Shown: positions 17,250 to 25,796 of the stretch, one piece after another
Numbering within the stretch: position 1 is the stretch's first letter
Layout of the letters: each line of letters begins with the position of its first letter
Assembly (NCBI RefSeq): GCF_039525035.1
Contig: NZ_BAAAHE010000052.1
Location: 1 to 64,000 of the forward strand
From: Sporichthya brevicatena
GTDB lineage: Bacteria > Actinomycetota > Actinomycetes > Sporichthyales > Sporichthyaceae
Direction: 5' to 3'
DNA: 64,000 nucleotides
Made by a program: the position numbers and the translations under genes
The notes under the pieces: model-generated
The model's database searches: none
The model's input: the letters and a program-made list of their open reading frames with translations, nothing else
Told to the model about the DNA's origin: nothing

Positions 17250-18515
17250 ATGGGGGGCGACCGTCGCGGCTGGCGTCGGCACGCGATCGACCTGAGCCCG
17301 CTGGAGCACCGCGACTACCGCCGGCTCTGGGCCGGCAACGCGATCGCCTTCGTCGGGTTCCAGGTCACCGCGGTGGCCGTGCCGGTCGAGATCTACGACA
17401 TCACCGGCTCCTCGTTCTGGGTCGGCATGATGGGCGCGGTCGGCCTCGTGCCCCTGGTCGTGTTCGGGCTGTGGGGCGGCGCGGTCGCGGACGCGCTCGA
17501 CCGTCGGCGGGTGCTGCTCCTCGGCTCCGTGACGATGTGGCTGACGACCCTCGGGCTGCTCGTGCACTCGCTGCTCGGCGTCGAGAGCGTCGCCGTCCTG
17601 CTCGCCCTCGTCGCGTTGCAGTCGGCGGCGTTCGCGGTCGTCGGCTCCACGCGCGGCGCGATCATCCCCCGCGTCGTGCCGCCCGAGAAGATCGCCGCGG
17701 CCAACACGCTCGGCTTCACGACGAGCAACGTGAGCATGATGGCCGGCCCGCTGCTGGCGGCGCTGATCATCACCCAGGTCTCGCTCTCGGCCGCGTACGC
17801 CCTCGACGCCGTCCTGTACCTCGCCGCGCTCTACGCCGCCGCGCGGCTCCCGAGCCTGCCGCCGTTGGGCGAGATCAGTGCGCCGGGTCTGCGGTCGGTG
17901 ATCGACGGGCTCGCGTTCATCGCCACCCGACCGGTGCTGCTGGTGTCGTTCGCCGTCGACATCGTCGCGATGGTCTTCGCGATGCCACGGGCGCTGTTCC
18001 CCGCCCGCGCCGAGGAGCTCGGCGGCGACGCCGCGGTTGGCTGGCTGTTCGCCGCGCTCGCGATCGGGGCGGTGGTCGCCGGCGCGACCTCGGGCTGGGT
18101 CGGGCGCGTCCAGCGGCAGGGCGTCGCCCTCGTCGCGGCGATCGTCGTCTGGGGTCTCGCCGTCGCCGGGGCCGGGCTCGCGGGCAACCTGTGGTTGGCC
18201 GTGTTCCTGCTCGCCGTCGGCGGCGCCGCGGACCTCGTCTCGGCCGTGTACCGGCAGACGATGCTGCAGACCTACGCCCCCGACGAGATGCGCGGGCGGA
18301 TGCAGGGCGTGTTCATCGTCGTCGTGGCCGGCGGACCCCGGCTCGGGGACGTCCGGGCCGGCACCACGGCGGCCGCGGTCGGCGTCCAGGCCTCGTGGGT
18401 GGGCGGCGGCCTGCTGTGCGCGGCCGTCGTCCTGCTCGCTCTCGCCGTCCCCACGTTCCGGCGTTACCGAGCACCCACCGCAACTGATCCGCAACCCTCC
18501 GCCGATCCGACGTGA
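17250..18515 (+). CDS. MFS transporter, EntS-like family
   Basis: Membrane exporter of 421 residues with about 12 helices. The N-terminal SPLEHRDYRRLWAGNAIAF and the loop WGGAVADALDRRRVLL match the EntS/MFS_3 group, whose members export siderophores or drugs. ATG 17250 is the first codon that gives the family N-terminus; earlier in-frame codons encode only Arg/Pro-rich sequence. The C-terminal PTATDPQPSADPT tail is polar. No substrate can be assigned; neighbours (gpsA and an M6-like protease) do not help. Confidence 0.88.
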   Translation: MGGDRRGWRRHAIDLSPLEHRDYRRLWAGNAIAFVGFQVTAVAVPVEIYDITGSSFWVGMMGAVGLVPLVVFGLWGGAVADALDRRRVLLLGSVTMWLTTLGLLVHSLLGVESVAVLLALVALQSAAFAVVGSTRGAIIPRVVPPEKIAAANTLGFTTSNVSMMAGPLLAALIITQVSLSAAYALDAVLYLAALYAAARLPSLPPLGEISAPGLRSVIDGLAFIATRPVLLVSFAVDIVAMVFAMPRALFPARAEELGGDAAVGWLFAALAIGAVVAGATSGWVGRVQRQGVALVAAIVVWGLAVAGAGLAGNLWLAVFLLAVGGAADLVSAVYRQTMLQTYAPDEMRGRMQGVFIVVVAGGPRLGDVRAGTTAAAVGVQASWVGGGLLCAAVVLLALAVPTFRRYRAPTATDPQPSADPT

Positions 18516-18574
18516 CAGACCACCCCCTCGCTCGTTAACTCCCGATACGGCCCTGCGTGGAAGGAACCGCCCCC

Positions 18575-20887
18575 ATGACGCGTGTCTGGACTGCCGGCCT
18601 GGTGGTCGCCGCCCTGGCGCTCAGCCCGTTGACCTTCGACGGCGGGGCCCGGGCGTCCGAGCCGGCCGCACCGGCGCCCACGGGCATCGTCCCCGCCGGG
18701 GTGCAGCACTACGAGCCGTCGACGGCGAAGCTGCCGCTCGCCCCGGACACGGCCGAGACCGTGGCGCGGTGGTTGGAGAGTCCCGCGGGGAAGGCCCAGG
18801 CGGGGCGGACGACCGCAGGGAAGACCCCGCCGGTCGGTACCAAGCGGATGTGGCCGAGCGTCGACTTCGTCACCGGCCTGCAGTACATGAAGGAGTTCAC
18901 CCTCCGCGGGGTCGGTGACGCGATCGAGGTCTGGATCGCGTCGGGCTCCGACGCGGTGTCGAAGGGCATCGAGACGCGGCCGGGCGACTGCCGCGCGAAG
19001 CTGCCGGGTTACACGACGATCACCGACGAGCAGATCCAGTACCTGATCCGCGAGTACGACAAGAACATCCTCCCGCGCGAGTCCGAGGCCTTCAGCGTCG
19101 CGCCCGACCGCGACGGGTCGAAGGCGCAGCAGGATCTGACGACCACCGGCCTCGACTTCTCCGGCGACGGCAACAAGGTCGTGACGCTGATCGACAACAT
19201 CCGGGACGAGTCGTTCTACAACTGGCCCAAGGAGCGGTCCGGTGTCGCGGGGTTCTTCAACCCGGCCGCGAACGAACTGACGGACCGCAACATCATGACC
19301 ATCGACGCGGAGGACTGGGCCCACAACATCGGCCCCGAGCCGCCGCACCAGCCGAGCGAGGACCCCTGCCTGAACCGTGACGGCAGCCCGTACTTCTACG
19401 AGTCGGTCTTCGCGCACGAGTACCAACACCTGCTCATGTACTACATCGACGTCGACGAGGTCGAGTGGGTCAACGAGGGCCTGTCGATGTACGCCGAGCA
19501 CGTCACCGGCTACCTGGACTCGCGGCTGAGCGTGAACCAGTTCGGCTACAACGCCTACGTCGCGTGCTTCCAGGGCTTCCGGACGCTGGTGACGCAGTAC
19601 AACCCGGCGCCCGTCCCCTGCGGCGGGCCGGCGAACTCCCTGACGCGCTGGGGTGACCAGGGCACCGCGAAGGAACTGCTCGCCGACTACGGCAACGCCG
19701 AGTCGTTCCTGCTCTACCTGCGCGACCGCTTCGGCCCGGAGGTGCTCTCCGAGCTCCACCGCGACAACGTCCGCCGCGGCCTGAGCTCGCTGCGACACGT
19801 GCTGAGCCTGCTGGACGGCCGGCCGAAGGTTCCGCAGCTCCTGCGCGACTACCAGCTGATGACCCTGCTCGACCGCCTGCTCGAGCAGAAGGGGATGCGC
19901 CTGTCCGGCGTGAACCGCAAGCTCGTCACGACCGAGAGCCTGCGGGCGGCGGTGAACCTGCTCAACCCGGCGGCGATGAGCGCCGTGGGCGCCGCGTCCA
20001 ACGGCGCCGACTACGTGACGCTGCGCGGCCTCGGCGTCGGACCGCTCGACGGTACGCAGCTGAAGTCACTGAGCTTCAGCGGTGACCGGTCGCTGCCGCC
20101 GTTGCCGGTGCAGTGGACCGTGCAGAACTCCTACCCGCTGCCCGCGGTCTCGCTGCCGCCGCTGCCGAACGTCCCGTCCGTGCCGACGATCGCGGCCCCG
20201 CCGCTGCCGTCGACCCCGCTCGACAACCCGGTGCTGTTCTCCGGCAACACCCCCGACACCGACGCGAGCATCGTCTTCCCCGCCAAGGTCCCGGCGGCCA
20301 ACCCGTTGCTGACGTTCACCACCGTCTACAACCTCGAACAGGACTACGACTTCGGCTACGTCCTGATCTCCACCGACGGCGGCAAGACCTACCAGACGCT
20401 GGAGAACGCGTTCACGACCAAGAGCGAGCACGGCTACGGGTTCACCGGGTCGGTCCCGGTCCCGACGCCGCAGGTGTTCGACCTGACGCCCTACGCGGGC
20501 CAGGACGTCCTGATCGGGTTCCGCTTCAAGTCCGACCCCCTGATCAACATGGGCGGCTGGGCCGTCGACGACATCACCGTCGGCGGGCAGCTGATCAGCG
20601 ACGGCTCGAGCACCGACCCGTTCCGGACGATGACCCAGATCTCCCCGATCCCGGTGAAGGACTGGTCGCTCCAGATCGTCGGCATCGACGAGGTCGGCCG
20701 CCGGATCCAGGTCTTCCGCTTCGCGGGCAGGTACTCGGTGACCCTGACGCCGGCTCAGCTCAAGGCCCTGCGCCGCTATCCCCTGCTCGTCGCCGTCGTC
20801 GGCTGGGACGACCCCGAGGAGAAGGCCACCCTCGAGGCCCCGTACACCCTCCGGGTCAACGGCATCGGCCAGGCCGGCGGCCGCTGA
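18575..20887 (+). CDS. Secreted M6-like zinc metalloprotease
   Basis: Exported protein of 770 residues. After a signal peptide (LVVAALALSPLTF, cleavage near ARA) comes a metalloprotease domain with HEYQH at about 281-285 and a third ligand candidate in VNEGLSMYAEH (Glu near 302). This is the M6/immune inhibitor A pattern. A Pro-rich linker (about 520-550) leads to a beta-sandwich domain (GYVLISTDGGKTYQTL, then GGWAVDDITVGG) that is also typical of InhA-like proteins. ATG 18575 follows GGAAGGA. It probably degrades extracellular protein. Confidence 0.85.
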   Translation: MTRVWTAGLVVAALALSPLTFDGGARASEPAAPAPTGIVPAGVQHYEPSTAKLPLAPDTAETVARWLESPAGKAQAGRTTAGKTPPVGTKRMWPSVDFVTGLQYMKEFTLRGVGDAIEVWIASGSDAVSKGIETRPGDCRAKLPGYTTITDEQIQYLIREYDKNILPRESEAFSVAPDRDGSKAQQDLTTTGLDFSGDGNKVVTLIDNIRDESFYNWPKERSGVAGFFNPAANELTDRNIMTIDAEDWAHNIGPEPPHQPSEDPCLNRDGSPYFYESVFAHEYQHLLMYYIDVDEVEWVNEGLSMYAEHVTGYLDSRLSVNQFGYNAYVACFQGFRTLVTQYNPAPVPCGGPANSLTRWGDQGTAKELLADYGNAESFLLYLRDRFGPEVLSELHRDNVRRGLSSLRHVLSLLDGRPKVPQLLRDYQLMTLLDRLLEQKGMRLSGVNRKLVTTESLRAAVNLLNPAAMSAVGAASNGADYVTLRGLGVGPLDGTQLKSLSFSGDRSLPPLPVQWTVQNSYPLPAVSLPPLPNVPSVPTIAAPPLPSTPLDNPVLFSGNTPDTDASIVFPAKVPAANPLLTFTTVYNLEQDYDFGYVLISTDGGKTYQTLENAFTTKSEHGYGFTGSVPVPTPQVFDLTPYAGQDVLIGFRFKSDPLINMGGWAVDDITVGGQLISDGSSTDPFRTMTQISPIPVKDWSLQIVGIDEVGRRIQVFRFAGRYSVTLTPAQLKALRRYPLLVAVVGWDDPEEKATLEAPYTLRVNGIGQAGGR

Positions 20888-20908
20888 CCGGCGGGAACCG
20901 GGTGAGCC

Positions 20909-22120
20909 TCAGGTCAGCAGCAGGTGGACCTGGAGCTCACCGATCAGGAAACCGAGGACACCGCCGACGGCGATGAGCTTCCACTCGTCCTGCTTGAACG
21001 CGGGGCGGAGGAGGTTCTCGTACTCCTCGTCGGTCATCGCGGACATCTTCGTGATGATCGTGCCCTGGACGTCGAGGGCCTCCATCGCGTAGGCGCCGAC
21101 GTCGTCGATGCTGCCGCGCATGCGGGTGACGGCCGCGGCCACGATCTCCGAGCGGAGCTCCTGGTACTTGCGGCCACCGACGGCGAGGACGACCAGCGGC
21201 TTGGCCGGGCCGACCTGCGCGTTGACGGCGGTGTCGACCTCGCGGGCGACGAGGGCGAAGAGGCGGTCGGCCTGGGGGCCGGTGAGCATCGCGTCGATGA
21301 GGTTCGCCGGGGTGAGGATCTCCTCGCCGAGAACCTTCGCGTAGTCCTCGATGACCTGGGCGCGACGGCGGTGGAACAGACCCTGCCAGCGGAAGATCGC
21401 GAAGCGACGGGGCTGGACCGGGCGGAAGATGAGCTGCAGCGCGGCCCAGTCGGAGAGGAAGCCGACGAGGCCACCGAAGATCGGCACGACCCACACGTTG
21501 TGCGTCGCCGCCCAGACGCCGGCCTGGACGCAGCCGAGGAGAAATCCGAACGGCGCGCCCACGCGGATGATGAAGTTGAACTCGTTCTTGCCGATCCGCC
21601 GGATCAGCGAGACGAGCAGCGCCTTGTCGCGAACGAGCGCGTCGACGGCGACGGCCCGCAGGTCGATGACCGACTCCGGGTCGCGCTTGAGGTCGTCGAC
21701 GAGGCGCTCGACCATCTTCGGCGCCTGCCGCTGAACGGCCCAGATGACCGCCTTGCGGCCGACCTCGGGCATCGCCTCCCAGACCAGCGGCTGATGGCGC
21801 GACATGATCTCGCGCGTCATCTCGTCGATGGTGGCGCGCATCGGTTCCTGCAGGCGCGCGGCCATCTCACGGCCGTCGATGCGGTCGAACAACTCCCGCG
21901 TCGTCAGGAGGCGGGAGAGCATGAGGTCGGTGGCTATGCTCGCCATCCGCGGCGCAAAGCGCGGGATGACGCCCTGCCAGCCCAGGTACGGCGGGATGCC
22001 CCTGAACTCGAGCGGTCGCATCATCATCTCGACGGCGACCAGCTTCGTGACGTAGCCGATGATGGCGGCGATCAGCGGCATCGAGACGTAGATCGCCCAC
22101 GTCGGCAGCTCGATGTGCAC
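20909..22120 (-). CDS. DUF445 family membrane protein
   Basis: Protein of 403 residues with hydrophobic segments at the N-terminus (AIYVSMPLIAAIIGYVTKLVAV), middle (about 200-230, FGFLLGCVQAGVWAA and VVPIFGGLVGFLSDW) and C-terminus (LIAVGGVLGFLIGELQ). The motif GYVTKLVAVEMMMRPLEF and its repeat GFLSDWAALQLIFRPVQP are the duplicated hallmark of DUF445. The long charged stretches between are probably helical. GTG 22120 is preceded by AGGAGG. The molecular function of the family is not known to me. Confidence 0.85.
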   Translation of the reverse strand: MHIELPTWAIYVSMPLIAAIIGYVTKLVAVEMMMRPLEFRGIPPYLGWQGVIPRFAPRMASIATDLMLSRLLTTRELFDRIDGREMAARLQEPMRATIDEMTREIMSRHQPLVWEAMPEVGRKAVIWAVQRQAPKMVERLVDDLKRDPESVIDLRAVAVDALVRDKALLVSLIRRIGKNEFNFIIRVGAPFGFLLGCVQAGVWAATHNVWVVPIFGGLVGFLSDWAALQLIFRPVQPRRFAIFRWQGLFHRRRAQVIEDYAKVLGEEILTPANLIDAMLTGPQADRLFALVAREVDTAVNAQVGPAKPLVVLAVGGRKYQELRSEIVAAAVTRMRGSIDDVGAYAMEALDVQGTIITKMSAMTDEEYENLLRPAFKQDEWKLIAVGGVLGFLIGELQVHLLLT

Positions 22121-22235
22121 GCGCCCTCCTGATTCGCTGCCCGCAGGGTACGGGTCGGATCTACCGGCAGGTAGCGCAATCCGCCGCCCGGCCGCAGGGG
22201 GCCTTGTGAGTCCTCGCAGACACGAGTGCTTAGCT

Positions 22236-22859
22236 GTGATCGTGGCCGTGCCCGACTCGACGTCCGACCAGGACCACCCGCTGCCGCCCGGTCAGAAGGC
22301 GCGACCGGACCTTCCCGTCCGCCACTACGGACCGATCCCCCGCCGCAAGCCCGACCCGTGGCCGATCGCGGTCGGCGGTCAGCTCGCGGACCGCACCGTC
22401 ACGACCTCGGTCGCGGAACTGCTCGAGGCGCCCGCGACCGGCGTCACCGCCGACCTGCACTGCGCAAGCGGATGGAGCTGCCTCGACCTGGAGTGGGAGG
22501 GCGTGCCGGCCGCGACGCTGCTGGAGATCGCCCCGCCGCCGCCCGGTGTCACCGACGTTCTTGTCTACGGCGAGTACGGCTACTCGGCCAACGTCACCGT
22601 CGAGGACCTGCGTTCTCCGCAGGCACTGATCGCGACGACGCTGGGCGGTGTCCCGCTCTCCGCGGAGCACGGCGCGCCGGTCCGGCTCGTGCTGCCGCAC
22701 CTGTACTGCTGGAAGGGTCCGAAGTGGTTCCGCGGCTGGGACTACGTCACGCCCGACACCCTCGGCTTCTGGGAGGCCCGGGGTTACCACCGTGTCGGCA
22801 ACTGCTGGTTGGAGCAGCGCCACACGCTTCCCGGGCCTCCCAAGGAAGACCTGATCTGA
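22236..22859 (+). CDS. Small molybdopterin oxidoreductase (sulfite-oxidase fold)
   Basis: Protein of about 207 residues with the oxidoreductase molybdopterin-binding domain of the sulfite-oxidase/MsrP type. The Mo-ligand Cys is expected in DLHCASGWSCLDLEWEGV; the C-terminal YHRVGNCWLEQRHT is also family-like. There is no signal peptide, dimerisation domain or haem domain, so it is a short cytoplasmic form. GTG 22236, 22242 and 22248 are in-frame starts; the choice is uncertain by four residues because no strong ribosome site is visible. It is divergent from DUF445 and converges on the MFS gene at 22878. Confidence 0.8.
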   Translation: MIVAVPDSTSDQDHPLPPGQKARPDLPVRHYGPIPRRKPDPWPIAVGGQLADRTVTTSVAELLEAPATGVTADLHCASGWSCLDLEWEGVPAATLLEIAPPPPGVTDVLVYGEYGYSANVTVEDLRSPQALIATTLGGVPLSAEHGAPVRLVLPHLYCWKGPKWFRGWDYVTPDTLGFWEARGYHRVGNCWLEQRHTLPGPPKEDLI

Positions 22860-22877
22860 TCCGTTCGACCCGCCGGG

Positions 22878-24875
22878 TCAGCTGACCGGCTGGTCCACCC
22901 GCCGGCCCGCCGAGGGTTGAGCGGCCAGCGGCGTCAGCACGACCTTCTGCGCGACCCCGTTCGGCGGGGCGACGATCCCGGCGTGCGGGGCGTAGCCCGG
23001 GGCGGACGCGATCACCGCGTACGCCTCGGCACCCGCGGCCGAGGGCAGGTAGGCCCCGGTCTCGTCCGCCGTCCCGACCTCGAGCTGACGACCCGACCGG
23101 CTGAGCAGCGTCACCGTTGCTCCCGGCACCGGCGCCCCGTCGACCGTCCGGACCACCACACCCGGCCCGACGGGGCCGACGGTCAGCGTCGAGGCCTCGG
23201 TCGCCGCGGCGGTCGCCCTGCTCATCGTCTCCGCCGAGACGGGAGCCGCGGCGGCCTGCGCCGCCGGAGCGTCCGGGGCGGCCGCCGGTGCTGCGGCCGG
23301 AGCCGGCGCCGAGCCCGGCCCGCCGCGCAGCGGGACGTGCTTGATGGCCAGCGCCGCCGGGATCGCGAGGGCCGCGAGCACCGCGGACACCACGAAGACC
23401 GGCGAGAGGCCGTCGACGATGCCGTGCTGGATCGCGTCGACGACCTGCTCGGGCATGGTCCGGACGACCTCGGGCGAGAGCTCGGTGCCGTCGCCCACCG
23501 GGTTGTCCGGGCCGAGGCGGTCGGTGATGGTGCCGGTGAGCTGGTGCGCGTAGATCGCGCCCAGCGCGCTGACACCCAGCGAGCCACCCATGCTGCGGAC
23601 GAAGGTCGCGGTCGCGGTGGCCGCGCCGATGTCCTTCATCTCCACGCTGTTCTGCGCGATCAGCATCGTCGACTGGAACAGCAGGCCCATGCCGGAGCCC
23701 ATGATGAACATGTAGACGCCGGTTTCGACCTCGCCGGTCCCGGTGCCCATGGTCGCCATCAGCGCGAGGCCGACGGTCATCGCGACGGTGCCGAGAATCG
23801 GGTAGATCCGGTACGACCCGGTCTTGGTGATCAGTTGGCCCGAGGCGACGCTGGTGAACAGCGAGCCCACCATCATCGGCATCAGCAGCAGACCGGAGTT
23901 GGTCGCGGACTGCCCCTGCACGTACTGCTGGAACTGCGGCAGGAAGGTCATGCCGCCGAACATCACGAACCCGACCGCGAAGCTGAGCACCGCGACGAAG
24001 GTGAAGTTCGAGTTGCGGAAGACCCCGAGCGGCAGGACCGGCTCGGCCGCCTTGCGCTCGACGCCGATGAAGGCCACGAACCCGATCGCGCTGACCGCGA
24101 TCAGCCCGAGGATGGTCGGGGAACCCCAGCCGTACTCGGTGCCGCCCCAGCTGGTCACGAGGATGACCGCGGTGACCCACGTGACCATCAGGCCGGTGCC
24201 CCACCAGTCGATGGAGACCTGCTTCTTCGGCGGCTTCGGCAGGTGCATGGTCGCCATGACCACGAACAGCGCGAGACCACCGACGGGCACGTTCACGTAG
24301 AACGCCCAGCGCCACGAGGCGTGGTCGGTGATCCAGCCACCGATCAGCGGGCCGGCGATCATCGACACCGGCATGATCGCCATGAAGTAACCGGCGTACT
24401 TGCCGCGCTCGCGCGGCGGCACGATCACGGCCATCACGGCCATGACGCCCACGATCAGACCGCCCGCGCCCAGACCCTGGAAGGCGCGGAACAGGATCAG
24501 CTCGGTCATGCCCTGGGCCATGCCGCACAGCGCGGAGCCGACCAGGAACATCACGATCGACCCGACGAAGATGAACTTCCGGTCGAACAGGTCCATCAGC
24601 TTGCCCCACACGGGGGTCGCCACCGCGACGCCGAGGATGTAGGCCGTGGTCACCCAGGCCAGGTGCTCGAGCCCCCCGAGCTCTCCGACGATCGTCGGCA
24701 GCGCCGGCGCGACGATCATGTTGTCGAGCATCGCGAGCATCATCGCGATCATCAGACCCGACATCACGAGCAAGATCTCGCGATGCGACCGCTGCTCGTA
24801 CCCGAACTCGTCGACCGGGCGCGAGGCAGGCGGGACCGGCTGTGCAGCCGGCGACGCCGGTGCCTCCTGAGACAT
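22878..24875 (-). CDS. EmrB/QacA-type MFS exporter with extra C-terminal domain
   Basis: Multidrug-type exporter of 665 residues. The first ~520 residues give 14 helices, with motif LDNMIVAPALPTIVGELGG in helix 1 and GKLMDLFDRKFIFVG in the first cytoplasmic loop. An Ala/Pro-rich linker (about 525-575) leads to a beta-sandwich of about 80 residues (VVVRTVDGAPVPGATVTLLS, then GAYLPSAAGAEAYAVIASAPG) resembling the carboxypeptidase regulatory-like fold. ATG 24875 follows GGGAG. A TetR gene is divergent, and a palindrome typical of TetR repressors lies between (24926-24943), so it is probably induced by its substrate through that repressor. Confidence 0.9.
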   Translation of the reverse strand: MSQEAPASPAAQPVPPASRPVDEFGYEQRSHREILLVMSGLMIAMMLAMLDNMIVAPALPTIVGELGGLEHLAWVTTAYILGVAVATPVWGKLMDLFDRKFIFVGSIVMFLVGSALCGMAQGMTELILFRAFQGLGAGGLIVGVMAVMAVIVPPRERGKYAGYFMAIMPVSMIAGPLIGGWITDHASWRWAFYVNVPVGGLALFVVMATMHLPKPPKKQVSIDWWGTGLMVTWVTAVILVTSWGGTEYGWGSPTILGLIAVSAIGFVAFIGVERKAAEPVLPLGVFRNSNFTFVAVLSFAVGFVMFGGMTFLPQFQQYVQGQSATNSGLLLMPMMVGSLFTSVASGQLITKTGSYRIYPILGTVAMTVGLALMATMGTGTGEVETGVYMFIMGSGMGLLFQSTMLIAQNSVEMKDIGAATATATFVRSMGGSLGVSALGAIYAHQLTGTITDRLGPDNPVGDGTELSPEVVRTMPEQVVDAIQHGIVDGLSPVFVVSAVLAALAIPAALAIKHVPLRGGPGSAPAPAAAPAAAPDAPAAQAAAAPVSAETMSRATAAATEASTLTVGPVGPGVVVRTVDGAPVPGATVTLLSRSGRQLEVGTADETGAYLPSAAGAEAYAVIASAPGYAPHAGIVAPPNGVAQKVVLTPLAAQPSAGRRVDQPVS

Positions 24876-24925
24876 GCGTGTACTCCCTGCCGTTCGGCTG
24901 TGCGTTCCCCTCCGGTCACCTAAGC

Positions 24926-24943
24926 TAACTGACCGGTCGGTAA
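24926..24943. promoter_or_regulatory. TetR-type operator palindrome
   Basis: The palindrome TAACTGACC/GGTCGGTAA (one mismatch per arm) is centred on ACCGGT, as in many operators of TetR repressors controlling exporters. It lies 51 bases upstream of the MFS start (24875) and 173 bases before the TetR start (25116), so it most likely blocks the exporter promoter. Confidence 0.65.
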
Positions 24944-25067
24944 GCTCGCAACGCAATTACCGGCGCGCACATTCCGTTCGGGACAGAACTGGCCGAACGG
25001 ATGAGGTCTACACCCCCTAGATTTGCTCGCAGCCGGCGCGGACGCGACGGGATTTCCCACCCCCGCC

Positions 25068-25098
25068 GTTCCCCACCCGTTCCCCACCGTTCCCCACC
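25068..25098. repeat. GTTCCCCACC tandem repeat before TetR
   Basis: GTTCCCCACC occurs at 25068, 25079 and 25089, followed by a partial copy (GTTTCC). The array ends about 18 bases before the TetR start. It lies in the 5' leader; no role is evident. Confidence 0.6.
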
Positions 25099-25115
25099 GT
25101 TTCCGAGGAGGCCCG

Positions 25116-25691
25116 ATGAGTGCGGAGCCGGCGCCGCAGGCGCCGACCCCTGGCACCCGTGCCCGAGCCCTCTCGACGGCGCTCGACCTGTTCAGCCGCG
25201 ACGGCTACGACGCCGTCTCCATGCGAGCGATCGCCGAGGAACTCGGCGTCACCAAGGCGGCGCTGTACCACCACTTCACCAGCAAGGAAGAGATCGCCCG
25301 CGAGCTCGTCGGCAGCTACCTCGACGCGGTCGAGGAGACCGTGACCTGGGCCGAGCAGGCCCGGCCCGACCTCGACGAGCTGCTCGCCCGCTGGGCGGAC
25401 CTGGTCCGCGCCCAGGGCCTGCAGGTCGGCAAGTTCATCAACGCGAACCAGCGCCTGATGCGGGAGCTCGGCCTGGTCTCCGGCGAGGGGCCGCGGCGGG
25501 CCGTCGACCGGATCGCGGCGACCGTCGTCGGGCCGGAGGCTCCCCCGGAGCTGCGGCTGCAGGTGCGGATGGCGCTGCTCGCGATGCACATGGCGGCCAT
25601 CGCGTCCGAGGGTCTGCCGCTCGAGCCCGACGTGGTCTTCCGCATCGCCCGCGGCGTCGCCGCCTCGATCGTGCGCAACGCCCAGGCCTGA
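25116..25691 (+). CDS. TetR-family repressor
   Basis: Repressor of 191 residues. The TetR helix-turn-helix spans about residues 12-58 (ALDLFSRDGYDAVSMRAIAE, then GVTKAALYHHFTSKEEI). The C-terminal ligand-binding part is typical in length. ATG 25116 follows GAGGAGG. It is divergent from the EmrB-type exporter, with an ACCGGT-centred palindrome between them, so the exporter is its likely target. The ligand is unknown. Confidence 0.9.
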   Translation: MSAEPAPQAPTPGTRARALSTALDLFSRDGYDAVSMRAIAEELGVTKAALYHHFTSKEEIARELVGSYLDAVEETVTWAEQARPDLDELLARWADLVRAQGLQVGKFINANQRLMRELGLVSGEGPRRAVDRIAATVVGPEAPPELRLQVRMALLAMHMAAIASEGLPLEPDVVFRIARGVAASIVRNAQA

Positions 25692-25796
25692 CGCGTCGGT
25701 TCAATTCCCGCCATTCACCCGTCAACACCGTCAAGTCGCGACCGCCGCCGACCGACAAACAGGTCGCCGACGCTGCCGACCGGAGGACGGGACATT

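Noticed and set aside
25068-25098. GTTCCCCACC repeats considered as TetR operator or origin iterons
   Set aside because: They are not palindromic, and a better TetR-type palindrome exists at 24926; no replication gene is near.
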